From positions 1 through 64,000 of the forward strand of contig JANWWA010000011.1 in assembly GCA_025056565.1 (NCBI GenBank): a stretch of DNA of 64,000 nucleotides, given 5' to 3'. This document shows, piece by piece, positions 28,101 through 35,296 of the stretch; positions within the stretch are counted from its first letter, which is position 1, and every line of letters starts with the position of its first letter. Origin of the DNA: Chloroherpetonaceae bacterium. GTDB lineage: Bacteria; Bacteroidota; Chlorobiia; Chlorobiales; Thermochlorobacteraceae. The notes below the pieces were generated by a model. The model saw only the letters and a list, made by a program, of their open reading frames with translations, was not told where the DNA came from and ran no database searches. Both the position numbers and the translations under genes were made by a program.

Positions 28101-28809
28101 CATAGCGCAGTGTTTTAGCACTAGGGTAATTAGAAAGCAGCCTTAAGCTACTTGGGTTTGTTGCATCTAAAATGCGCAGCCCCCCCTCACGGTCGCTGAC
28201 AAAGAGCTTGCCCTTGTTGTAAGATACTCCCCAAGCATAGTTCCAAGGCAAGAGCTGTGAGGTTTCCGCAATCCGCTCAGGCTTGGCAGGATTACGCAAG
28301 CTCCAGACCTCAATGCCACCTTTGCCTGTGGCGACGAAGAGGTAGTTTTTTTCATCGTCCGTGCATAAATCATATGATTCTTTCGAGAGTGTCTGAAAAC
28401 TGCCCACTAACTTAATTTGTGTAGGGTCAGCGACATTGAAGACATCAATGCCGTTGGTATTGTCGCTCAGGTAGAGGTAATTGTCTTTTTTTACCATACC
28501 TGCAGTCGGCAGTGAAATCTCTTTTGAGAAGCCCAGCTGGAGCGGCTCGAGGCGATTTTTGATGTCATATGTGTATAAACCTGCCGTGTTTGCGGCTAAG
28601 TAGAGCACATCCCCTTCTACACAGATGGCAGCAATCCCATCTCGAGCAAAAATCGGGTCGCCCACTCGTTCCAGCTTATTGAATGACGCTAGTGCGTCGG
28701 CGCTGTATGGTGTGTACTGTGCAGCGGTTTTTGAACTTGCAAAAAGAACCAGTACTAAGAAAAGACAAAGCCTCACAGTTGGGTGAGAAGGATACAGAAT
28801 ACGCCTCAT
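25180..28809 (-). CDS. Giant secreted protein: LVIVD propeller plus nine Ig-like repeats
   Basis: The protein has 1209 residues from the ATG at 28809, with a signal peptide ending TAAQ. Residues about 45-370 hold seven LVIVD-type blades (patterns such as LYLSDNTNGIDVFNVADP and LFVSDREGGLRILDATNP). From about 375 to the end come nine cadherin/putative-Ig-like repeats of 90-100 residues, each with a D-x-D-x-E-D calcium-site-like motif, L-x-A-x-x-LP-GA-F, and W-PD-x-Q-G-Y. It ends in VPKPSKK without a type IX sorting domain. It is probably a surface adhesin or scaffold. A divergent Omp85 gene begins 87 bases away. Confidence 0.8.
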   Translation of the reverse strand: MRRILYPSHPTVRLCLFLVLVLFASSKTAAQYTPYSADALASFNKLERVGDPIFARDGIAAICVEGDVLYLAANTAGLYTYDIKNRLEPLQLGFSKEISLPTAGMVKKDNYLYLSDNTNGIDVFNVADPTQIKLVGSFQTLSKESYDLCTDDEKNYLFVATGKGGIEVWSLRNPAKPERIAETSQLLPWNYAWGVSYNKGKLFVSDREGGLRILDATNPSSLRLLSNYPSAKTLRYAIANDTLVFLANAANGFEVLSISNINLPKRIFSYNFRTYVGGLAYYTLNPRFFFVGAGRGGITVYDLKKMFSDSDEADNPVEKADRGIGEIGRMVVADHAIYAATDKNGLLVYNFNLTPLLTNVKNLSADEDQLLTYTFEGNDPDGSPVRISLLPAAGKMPDSCFYNTETRTLTWRPTYDQSGVYDFKVRITELSRDSLYSELPLRITVNHVNRAPSLPELQAQLTLEDRELKYQLPEAKDPDKEDAGKLTYFADNLPRGASFDPATRTLTWRPDFTQAGDYSVKFTVQDANTDKRGAKTDSKELKIRVDNVNLAPKFTRMEKQIFTEDTDGNFVVEAIDPDKEDESKLTYTASALPKGATFDPPTRTFKWKPDYTQAGEYTVRFKVEDQGLDAKLMPSNKRLSDTMTVFITVKQKNRPPVVAAIPSKQVRENAQLTFTVSASDPDKEDEGKLTFSADSLPRGANFDPKTRTFAWKPDNTQSGTYRVIFRATDTGIDGTPLSGEAVATITVENTNRPPKLDPIADAKGSENAELKFDITAQDPDVEDEGKLKVTAENLPEGAKFDGKTFTWTPNFEQSGTYKISYTVTDVEGLTDKKTQTITIQNTNRAPKFVAAQPIKAIERQNISFKVSAEDLDKEDKGKLVFSAENLPAGAKFDRTTQTFSWQPDYGQRGSYAVLFRVRDSFGGEDTMSVAMTIERLNRKPVLQQPKDVVAKLGTPLEIQFVATDEDKEDKLTFTATGLPQGATLSPEGKLTFTPDDAQSGTYNVQVTVKDDLDGADTKSFVLRVPYRPKFVRQNAIQAKERDKISFRISASDNDREDTRLSYTAAGLPQGAQFSNQQFTWQPDYGQRGSYEVKFSVKDSFGAEDTMSVSLTIERLNRKPKLEKPKDATVKIGETLDLQLVATDEDKEDKLTFTATGLPQGATLSPEGKLTFKASEETIGRFTVQITVKDDAGGEDTKSFNITVPKPSKK
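25200..27760 (-). repeat. Nine tandem Ig-like repeats within the giant gene
   Basis: Nine units of about 270-300 bases. The last four read as a duplicated pair: repeat 6 resembles 8 (QPDYGQRGSY) and repeat 7 is almost identical to 9 (TATGLPQGATLSPEGKLTF). The near-identical DNA blocks lie about 540 bases apart. Confidence 0.8.
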
Positions 28810-28895
28810 TGGTAAATGGAATGCATTTTGGGTTTTATGGTTACACATTCAGCGTGGCAGCTGAGCACTTGCTACATCGTGAGACCTTTCGGCAA

Positions 28896-30752
28896 ATGAA
28901 TGACTTACGGCACAGGGACAAATTTACGAAACAGCTTGCGCTTTGCAATGTGAGTTTTGCCCTATCTATGCTGCTTGCTTTTTCACTATGGGCTGCACTG
29001 GCTGCTGCACAAGTCCCCACCACTTCGCCCACACTTACATCTGTGCGATTGGTCGGCGCTCAGCAACTTGCCAGCAGCTCTCTTAGCACACTTTTTTCTC
29101 TTCCTGCACCGCTTGATTCGCTTTCTTTCCACGCGGCTCTCAATCGCCTTCGAGACATCTACTTACGACTTGGCTACTACGATTTTCAGCTCGACAGTGT
29201 GCGCTGGGTCTATTCCCCTGACAGCAGTCAAGTGCATGCTGAAGTCTTTTTTACAGAAGGCAAACCGACGCGCATTGGCGAAATTCACCTTGTCGGCAAC
29301 CGCACCCTCTCTACTGATGCTTTGCGTTTTTTGATGCGCACCCACGAAGGTGATGCCTTAGACAGTGAGACTCTGGAACAAGATTTTAATGCGATTTTGG
29401 AGAAGTATGAAGAACTTGGGCGACCTTTTAGCAAAATCTCTATCGCTGCATTAGAGCGAGTTCAGAATAAAGCCAGTGAGCCAGTGCTGCGACTTGTGAT
29501 TTGCGTGCAAGAGGGTGCATTAGTCAAAATTGCTGGCTACAAGTTTTCAGATAGCTTGAACACACAGCCAGAGACCATTCTGCGAGAGCTTTCGCTTAAA
29601 ATTGGCGAGCCATACAGTGAGAGAAAATTTCTCAGCCTTCGACCACGCTTAGAGCGCTTAGGCTGGTTTGAAAAAGTCAGTGAGCCAGAGCTGCTAGTGA
29701 TTCCACCTCAGCACAAGGATAGCGACACGCTTTATGCCATCATTCGCCTTGACCTTGTGGAAGGTCATGTCAATACCTTTGATGGCATCGTGGGCTATCA
29801 GCCTCCTATTCCACCTGAGGAGGCAGGGATTGTTACGGGATTCGTCCACATCGGCTTACGCAACCTCTTTGGCACAGGGCGGCAACTGGGCGTACGCTGG
29901 CTTCGTCCTAACAATTTCACGCAAGAACTACGTCTTAGCTATCAAGAGCCTTGGATACTGGGCATTCCACTCACCGCCACCTTTAACGTCATGCAACTGC
30001 AGCAAGACTCCTCTTTTTCTCAACTTCTTCTTTCTAGCGCGCTCTCATATCAGCTTAGTGAGCAGTTATCGGTTAGTGGTCTCTTGCAACTTGAGACTAT
30101 CAATCCGATTTTTCAAGGCACAGCTCGAATTGACCCAATTCTGCAAAGCAGCATCACGCTTACTGGTGCAGCGATTGCATATGACTCGCGCGACAATCTT
30201 CTAAACCCCAGCAGCGGCATTTATTTTCGCAATGAATACCGTATTGGCACGAAAACGCTCAACGCATCGGATTCACTTCTGCAGGCTCTACAAGTGCGTC
30301 GCAGCGTGGTGCAGCAGCGCCTAAGTCTTGAAGCAGAGTGGTATCAGCCTACCTTTTTGCGTCAAGTGTTTGCATTGCGTCTTGTTGGGCAAGCGCTTCT
30401 TGCTGAAGAAGTGCAGCTGAGCGACCTTTTTCGCTTCGGCGGTGCGCAGACTCTACGTGGCTACCGTGAGCAAGAGTTTTTAGCCTCGCGCTATGCGTTT
30501 CTCAACCTTGAGTATCGCTTGCAGCTTTCGCCCAAGTCCTTTGCATTTGTCTTTTATGACGTAGGCTACTTTTTCAAGCCGCAAAATCCACTAAATCCGC
30601 TGGATAGAATGCAAGAAGGCTGGCGAAAGGGTTTCGGCGCTGGCGCCAGAATTGATACACCACTTGGCATTGTTGGCATCAGCTATGCACTGGGCGAAGG
30701 TGATACGATTCTACGCGGCAAAGTGCACTTCAACCTCCTTAACCAATTTTGA
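28896..30752 (+). CDS. Omp85/BamA-superfamily outer-membrane protein (TamA/BamA-like)
   Basis: The protein has 618 residues from the ATG at 28896, with a signal sequence ending ALAAAQ; upstream in-frame starts would run through the divergent promoter region. There are three POTRA domains (about 40-105, 105-185, 195-275; e.g. RIGEIHLVGNRTLS). A 16-strand-type barrel follows, with the L6-loop motif LRGYREQEF and the terminal strand region FGAGARIDTPLGIVGISYALG. The last residue is Phe, as in barrel substrates. Such proteins insert or translocate outer-membrane or surface proteins. Three POTRAs fit TamA better than BamA (five). Confidence 0.87.
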   Translation: MNDLRHRDKFTKQLALCNVSFALSMLLAFSLWAALAAAQVPTTSPTLTSVRLVGAQQLASSSLSTLFSLPAPLDSLSFHAALNRLRDIYLRLGYYDFQLDSVRWVYSPDSSQVHAEVFFTEGKPTRIGEIHLVGNRTLSTDALRFLMRTHEGDALDSETLEQDFNAILEKYEELGRPFSKISIAALERVQNKASEPVLRLVICVQEGALVKIAGYKFSDSLNTQPETILRELSLKIGEPYSERKFLSLRPRLERLGWFEKVSEPELLVIPPQHKDSDTLYAIIRLDLVEGHVNTFDGIVGYQPPIPPEEAGIVTGFVHIGLRNLFGTGRQLGVRWLRPNNFTQELRLSYQEPWILGIPLTATFNVMQLQQDSSFSQLLLSSALSYQLSEQLSVSGLLQLETINPIFQGTARIDPILQSSITLTGAAIAYDSRDNLLNPSSGIYFRNEYRIGTKTLNASDSLLQALQVRRSVVQQRLSLEAEWYQPTFLRQVFALRLVGQALLAEEVQLSDLFRFGGAQTLRGYREQEFLASRYAFLNLEYRLQLSPKSFAFVFYDVGYFFKPQNPLNPLDRMQEGWRKGFGAGARIDTPLGIVGISYALGEGDTILRGKVHFNLLNQF

Positions 30753-30793
30753 CGACTGTGGAGACCCCACTAAAAGAACCTGTGCAAGCAAAA

Positions 30794-30826
30794 GGGCGAG
30801 CTACTGCTCGCCCCCTTGATTTTTTC
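30794..30826. terminator. Bidirectional terminator between omp85 and the cytochrome operon
   Basis: GGGCGAGC (30794-30801) pairs with GCTCGCCC (30806-30813) across a TACT loop. GATTTTTTCG follows on the plus strand and a shorter TTTTGC on the minus strand. It lies between two convergent genes. Confidence 0.8.
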
Positions 30827-30841
30827 GTTCTGAGGCGTCGC

Positions 30842-32263
30842 TTACTTTGCTTCTGCTACCCTTTGGTTTTCGCGCTCACGCATAAGCTGCGCAATACGGC
30901 TTTTGTCTTTGTTCACGGTGTAGTCCAAGTAATCGTTCAGCGCTGCAATTTCCTCAGGGGTACCTACCAGCTGCGGCATATACTTCTTGTAGGGCGAACC
31001 ATCTTGATACTCGTGTAGGGTTTTTAGGAAGTTGCCAATTGCTTGATGGTCTCGACCCGATAAGAACTTGGCTATTGAGCGATAGCCCGTTGTGGTGTGG
31101 CAGTTTAGGCATTGCCCACGATACATCGCTTCGCCCTTAGCTAAAATGAGTTCAGGTTCATTGGTCTTATCTGCTACCTGACGCACCCACATTGATTTGC
31201 TTAGATAGCCCTTGCTATTCAGTTCAGCGACTTCGCTGCGGCGAATACCGTTGGAATACATATGCTGCGCAATTACATATGGCTTACGGAGCATTTCGCG
31301 CGCATACTCTCCTGTTGCCGTTACGACAGCCGCCAGACACAGCACGGCTAAGCCATGTCCGAATGTAAAGTCCTGAGGCGCACGGCGCACAAAGAAATAC
31401 ACTACGCCGACAATCGTGGCGGATGTCATCACCATTACCAGCGCAATGCGCGTTACTTGCGTAAACGCGCCAGAACCAATTGTAGAAATGCCAAGCTCCA
31501 GCAGTGAGCGATTCGCTTCAGGCACACTGGCAAGATACCAGAGAAATGCCAGCGGCGTTGCCACAAACGAGGGAATCAGCCACTTGGAGCTCCAAGTAAT
31601 CAGCTCACCTTTTGCTTCATCGTCATTTCCTAAGCGGCTGTAAGAGACCAGCGCCCAAATTCCTGCCAGCGAAATGCACACCAAGAAACGCAGAAAGAGA
31701 CTGGGGAAATAAGTTGGATTAAAGAATGCCGACCAGAACTGTGATGCTTCTTGCCCTGTGCCTGCTACCGCAAGCCATGCATCACCAGGCGTGAGCATAA
31801 AGGTGAGAATGCCGTTGATAATCACCAGCGTTAAAAATGACGATACGGCATACACCCACCCTACGCGCTGATGCGCCTCGTGCGAAATCTTATTCCATGA
31901 GTAGTAATACACCGCCGCTGCCGAGAGTTCAATCACGAAAAACACCCACTCTATAGCCCACCCGAAGACAAAGTTGTGAATGAGTGTGCTGGTTGATTCA
32001 GGGTGTGCTAGTCCAATTGCAAACCAGATACCAACGCCTGAAATAGCCCCGAACACGCCAGTCATAATCAGGAAAAAGCGCGAGTGCCTTTGTAGGCGTG
32101 GCAGCCAGTCCAAGCGATTTTGTTTCAGCGCTATGCGTTCTGCAATCACCAAATACAAGCCTCCCCCTACGGCAAATTGGGAGATGAGCACATGCATAAT
32201 TGAGATAAGGCCAATCACCCAACCACTGCCGATAAAGGGCACGTCCCAAAATGGATAGTTCAT
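30842..32263 (-). CDS. CydA-like bd-oxidase subunit fused to a c-type cytochrome
   Basis: This 473-residue protein has 8-9 membrane helices and a C-terminal cytochrome c domain (Cys385, Cys388 and His389 in CLNCH, probable axial Met in KKYMPQL). The membrane part aligns by eye with CydA. His24 in the first helix matches the E. coli His19 site, Glu105 and Glu112 (AIEWVFFVIE) match Glu99/Glu107, and Glu319 in GEYAREMLRKPYV matches Glu445. The low-spin haem b558 His186 position appears to be Arg192 (FFNP...FLRF), and the long quinol-binding loop is absent. Electrons probably enter through haem c from the Rieske/cytochrome b partners. Last gene of a four-gene operon. Confidence 0.8.
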   Translation of the reverse strand: MNYPFWDVPFIGSGWVIGLISIMHVLISQFAVGGGLYLVIAERIALKQNRLDWLPRLQRHSRFFLIMTGVFGAISGVGIWFAIGLAHPESTSTLIHNFVFGWAIEWVFFVIELSAAAVYYYSWNKISHEAHQRVGWVYAVSSFLTLVIINGILTFMLTPGDAWLAVAGTGQEASQFWSAFFNPTYFPSLFLRFLVCISLAGIWALVSYSRLGNDDEAKGELITWSSKWLIPSFVATPLAFLWYLASVPEANRSLLELGISTIGSGAFTQVTRIALVMVMTSATIVGVVYFFVRRAPQDFTFGHGLAVLCLAAVVTATGEYAREMLRKPYVIAQHMYSNGIRRSEVAELNSKGYLSKSMWVRQVADKTNEPELILAKGEAMYRGQCLNCHTTTGYRSIAKFLSGRDHQAIGNFLKTLHEYQDGSPYKKYMPQLVGTPEEIAALNDYLDYTVNKDKSRIAQLMRERENQRVAEAK

Positions 32264-32314
32264 AGTCTCTTACTTCCTTTCTCTTGCTTTAAGTTGGTTT
32301 TGGTTAGGTTTGAA

Positions 32315-33394
32315 CTACAATGCAAGGTATCCCCAGATAGTCGTGACCACAATGATACCGAGTGCCAAGAGTCCGAAATATGTAGCATTGCGAGCACGCC
32401 GCCCATTTTCGTGCTTGCCATCGTAGAGTGGAATCAGCGCCCAAAGCAGCAAACCTAAGGTGAAAAGTGTAATACCTACAGCTTCCCCGAAGGCTGCCAT
32501 ATCGCCCGAAAAGAGCTTACCCAAAAGTTTTAGCGTCTGGAAGGCACTCATAAAATACCACTCAGGGTGAATGCCCTCTGGAGCAGGCTTCAAGGGGTCA
32601 GCCTCCTCACCAATACCCCACGGGTAAATTGATGCACAAAGCGCTAGCACATTGAGCGCAATGAGCCACATTGCAAGGTCCTGCATCAAAAAGTTGGGGA
32701 AAAATGGCACGGACTTTCGCTGCCACTCGGGCTTGGCTTCTTCACTGGGTGGCACGGCATTGCCATGCTTCTGCACCAGCCAAAGGTGAAAAATGAGAAT
32801 CGGCAGAAAAATTGCCGGCATCACGACCACATGCATCGCAAAGAAGCGCTGCACCGTTATATCACTGACCTCCAAGCCACCTCGAAAGAGATTGGTCATT
32901 GGCGGGCCAATGATTGGCAAGGCTTCTGGAATAGACAGTCCTACTTTGGTCGCAAAGTATGCCAGCTCGTCCATTGGCAGAAGATAGCCGCTAAAGCCGA
33001 ATAGCAGTGTGAGAATGAGGAGAAGCATCCCACTCCACCAGCCAAACTCACGTGGCGAGCGATAGGCCTTCATAAAATAGACAGAAAACATATGCACAAA
33101 GACCGCTACCACCATTAGATTTGCTGACCACGAGTGTGCTGAGCGAATCAGCCAGCCAAAGTGGATTTCATTTGTAATCTGCCGTACCGATTCATATGCT
33201 TCGTGTCCTGGACGATAGTAGACCAGTAGCAAGACACCTGTTACGCACTGCACGATGAAGAAAAAGAGCGAAATGCCGCCCCAGAAATACCAAAACGAAT
33301 GCTGATGCACAGGCACCGTCTTCTTTGAGGCAAACTTGATAATGTCGCTAATGCTGAGCCGCTCATCCACCCAGCGATAAAGGGCTTTCATCAT
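32315..33394 (-). CDS. Cytochrome b, b6f-type, of a Rieske/cytochrome b complex
   Basis: This 359-residue protein has about eight helices, a b6-plus-subunit-IV fusion. The haem His pairs are H-x13-H (HSWSANLMVVAVFVH) and H-x14-H (HVVVMPAIFLPILIFH); the 14-residue spacing is that of b6f-type proteins. The quinol-oxidation motif is PEWY (HPEWYFMSAF). It receives electrons from quinol and splits them between the Rieske centre and the b haems. A Shine-Dalgarno AAAGGAG precedes the ATG. It is the third gene of the operon, 22 bases after the Rieske gene and 51 bases before the CydA-cytochrome c gene. Confidence 0.93.
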   Translation of the reverse strand: MMKALYRWVDERLSISDIIKFASKKTVPVHQHSFWYFWGGISLFFFIVQCVTGVLLLVYYRPGHEAYESVRQITNEIHFGWLIRSAHSWSANLMVVAVFVHMFSVYFMKAYRSPREFGWWSGMLLLILTLLFGFSGYLLPMDELAYFATKVGLSIPEALPIIGPPMTNLFRGGLEVSDITVQRFFAMHVVVMPAIFLPILIFHLWLVQKHGNAVPPSEEAKPEWQRKSVPFFPNFLMQDLAMWLIALNVLALCASIYPWGIGEEADPLKPAPEGIHPEWYFMSAFQTLKLLGKLFSGDMAAFGEAVGITLFTLGLLLWALIPLYDGKHENGRRARNATYFGLLALGIIVVTTIWGYLAL

Positions 33395-33416
33395 AGCTTA
33401 CGACTCCTTTCAGGGG

Positions 33417-33905
33417 TTAGGCTTTTGAAATGGTTACACCATTTTCACCGACTTCCACCTTGTAAGTTTTGAGCGGCTTTGGCGGTGGCCCCGCCACTGC
33501 TGCTCCCGTCTTGACATCATAGACACCACCATGGCAGGCGCAAAAGAGTCGATTGGTATCAGGTTGATACTGCACGGTGCATGCCATATGCGTGCAGACC
33601 GCCTCCATGGCTGTCCACGAGCCATCTTTGTGATGAATGAGAATACCTGGGCGCGTGCCAAACTTAAACATCACGGCTGAACCCGGCTCTAACTTATGCG
33701 CTTCTGGCAAATGTACCTCTGAGACTTTTGCCGCTTCAGCTGACTTCTGTATAGGTGATGCCAGATATTGATAAATCGGATAGCCAATCGCTCCAGCGTA
33801 GCAAAGTCCTACGCCAGTAAAGAGCACCTTTGCAAACGTTCTGCGACTGATTGGCTCTGCTGGCACGCTTTCAGTCGCCAGCTTTTGTTCTACTGCGTTA
33901 CTCAT
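33417..33905 (-). CDS. Rieske 2Fe-2S protein, Tat-exported
   Basis: This 162-residue protein has a twin-arginine motif (ISRRTFAK, residues about 19-26) followed by a single membrane anchor (VLFTGVGLCYAGAIGYPIY). The cluster boxes are CTHMAC and CACHGG, with all four ligands (two Cys, two His) and both disulfide cysteines present. Box I has Ala where Gly is usual, which may slightly tune the potential. It oxidises quinol together with the cytochrome b encoded next and passes electrons to a c-type haem, here most likely the fused cytochrome c. Its ATG overlaps the upstream CydA'-like stop as ATGA. Confidence 0.93.
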   Translation of the reverse strand: MSNAVEQKLATESVPAEPISRRTFAKVLFTGVGLCYAGAIGYPIYQYLASPIQKSAEAAKVSEVHLPEAHKLEPGSAVMFKFGTRPGILIHHKDGSWTAMEAVCTHMACTVQYQPDTNRLFCACHGGVYDVKTGAAVAGPPPKPLKTYKVEVGENGVTISKA

Positions 33906-35074
33906 TTTGCCACTTCCTCCACACTTGATTTGGATTCAAAAATCGTATTGTCCAGTCCTAGCACAACTGGCTTGGCTTTGAACACCACCGTTAGCAGCCA
34001 CCCAACCACGCCTAGACCGATGACAAAGAGGACAAGAAAAATTGCTACAACTGACCAGTTTGTTACCACGACCCTATCCCACACATCAAAACCTTTTGTA
34101 AGCAAGGTTACATCACGCAAAGCATCACGGTAAGCCGTCATTGATAGCATTGCAACCACCGCCATAACAAAACCTGCCCAGCCAATTATGCGAGAGGGTT
34201 GCGACTGCACCGCACTCCATACAGCTAACGCAAAAAGCACGCCCGCTAGCCCTACCCAAAGGTAGCCTGAGACAGTCGCCAAGAGCGATTGCCCGAGTGC
34301 GTCTTGCACAGCTGGTGGTTGTGCCACTACGACCCAATACGCACATACACCCTGCGCAAAAAGCCCAGACGCAGCTAACCTCCCACCTAATCCGCTCATA
34401 TAAGTTTGCAGGTCTCGGAAGAACTTGCTGGATGGCGCCAGCCACAGCAGCCAGATGCCTGCTACTGAAAAGCCTCCGAACAAGATAAAGAGCCAGCGCG
34501 GTGTTGTCGTGGGGTCGTCAAATGGCAACTGCGCACCCAGTGGCGAATTAGTGTATAGCGCGTTCCACACTTCGGGGCGCAGCATTAAGGTCATGTTGGT
34601 TGAGTAGATGCGTGCAATGACCACCGCCAGCACCCACGCGCCAAGCCCAAGATGCCAATAAGGTTTTCCTTCAGTTGCTCGTGCTGAAATGCGATACAGT
34701 AGCCAATAACACCCCATCAGCAGAAAAATGACCGCAAACCAGTATAGCCCAATGAGAATGCTGCTAGTATAAATCGCTCGCCCATATAGCACTTGCGTAA
34801 AGAGCAAAGGCGGCACGCCAAGGTTAATCACATAAGTCATCACGATAGGCAGCCGATTCGCAATGACCTGTCCTGTTTGAGCACGATTCACGGCTGAAAG
34901 CTGTCGCGGCTCTCGCCGTGAGAGCACATTCATCGCTACTGCCACCAGCAGCCCACCCATCAGCATTTCCATTGCTACAAAGTGCAGCCCTAGCGTTACG
35001 ATATGCAGAAGTTTGAAGAGCCAGACAGGAGCGGGTAGTGGAATTGGGTCGACAGCAGGAAAGTGATACTCCAT
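33902..35074 (-). CDS. CydA'-like nine-helix membrane protein, first gene of the cytochrome operon
   Basis: This 390-residue protein has about nine helices. It is homologous by eye to the CydA-like protein at the other end of the operon: helix 1 has His24 (KLLHIVTLGLH) at the same position, STNMTLMLRPEVW matches NGILTFMLTPGDAW, and SVAGIWLLW matches SLAGIWALV. The Glu pair of the active subunit is missing, and there is no CxxCH. I therefore read it as an inactive CydA' partner, as in CydAA' pairs, occupying the CydB position. A good Shine-Dalgarno (AAAGGAG) precedes the ATG. It could instead be an unrelated quinone-binding subunit. Confidence 0.65.
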   Translation of the reverse strand: MEYHFPAVDPIPLPAPVWLFKLLHIVTLGLHFVAMEMLMGGLLVAVAMNVLSRREPRQLSAVNRAQTGQVIANRLPIVMTYVINLGVPPLLFTQVLYGRAIYTSSILIGLYWFAVIFLLMGCYWLLYRISARATEGKPYWHLGLGAWVLAVVIARIYSTNMTLMLRPEVWNALYTNSPLGAQLPFDDPTTTPRWLFILFGGFSVAGIWLLWLAPSSKFFRDLQTYMSGLGGRLAASGLFAQGVCAYWVVVAQPPAVQDALGQSLLATVSGYLWVGLAGVLFALAVWSAVQSQPSRIIGWAGFVMAVVAMLSMTAYRDALRDVTLLTKGFDVWDRVVVTNWSVVAIFLVLFVIGLGVVGWLLTVVFKAKPVVLGLDNTIFESKSSVEEVAK

Positions 35075-35296
35075 TACTACTGAACTCCTTTCTCATTTGT
35101 TCATTTGCTCACGAGAGTAGTGATAAAGTAGCACAAAAAAGTAGCACAAAATCAGTTCCCAAGAAGCATTGAGCTGCCCCGCTTTTATATCAAGCGAATA
35201 GCCGGAACTGATGATTCTGCGAAAACTTGGAGAGAAAATCGGCTAAATCGTCTATAGCTTACTTTTCTTGCCTCCAGCCAGTGCGCTGTAAATCCC

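Noticed and set aside
28896-30752. Two-partner secretion TpsB for the Omp85 protein
   Set aside because: It has three POTRA domains, and the neighbouring giant protein lacks a TPS domain.
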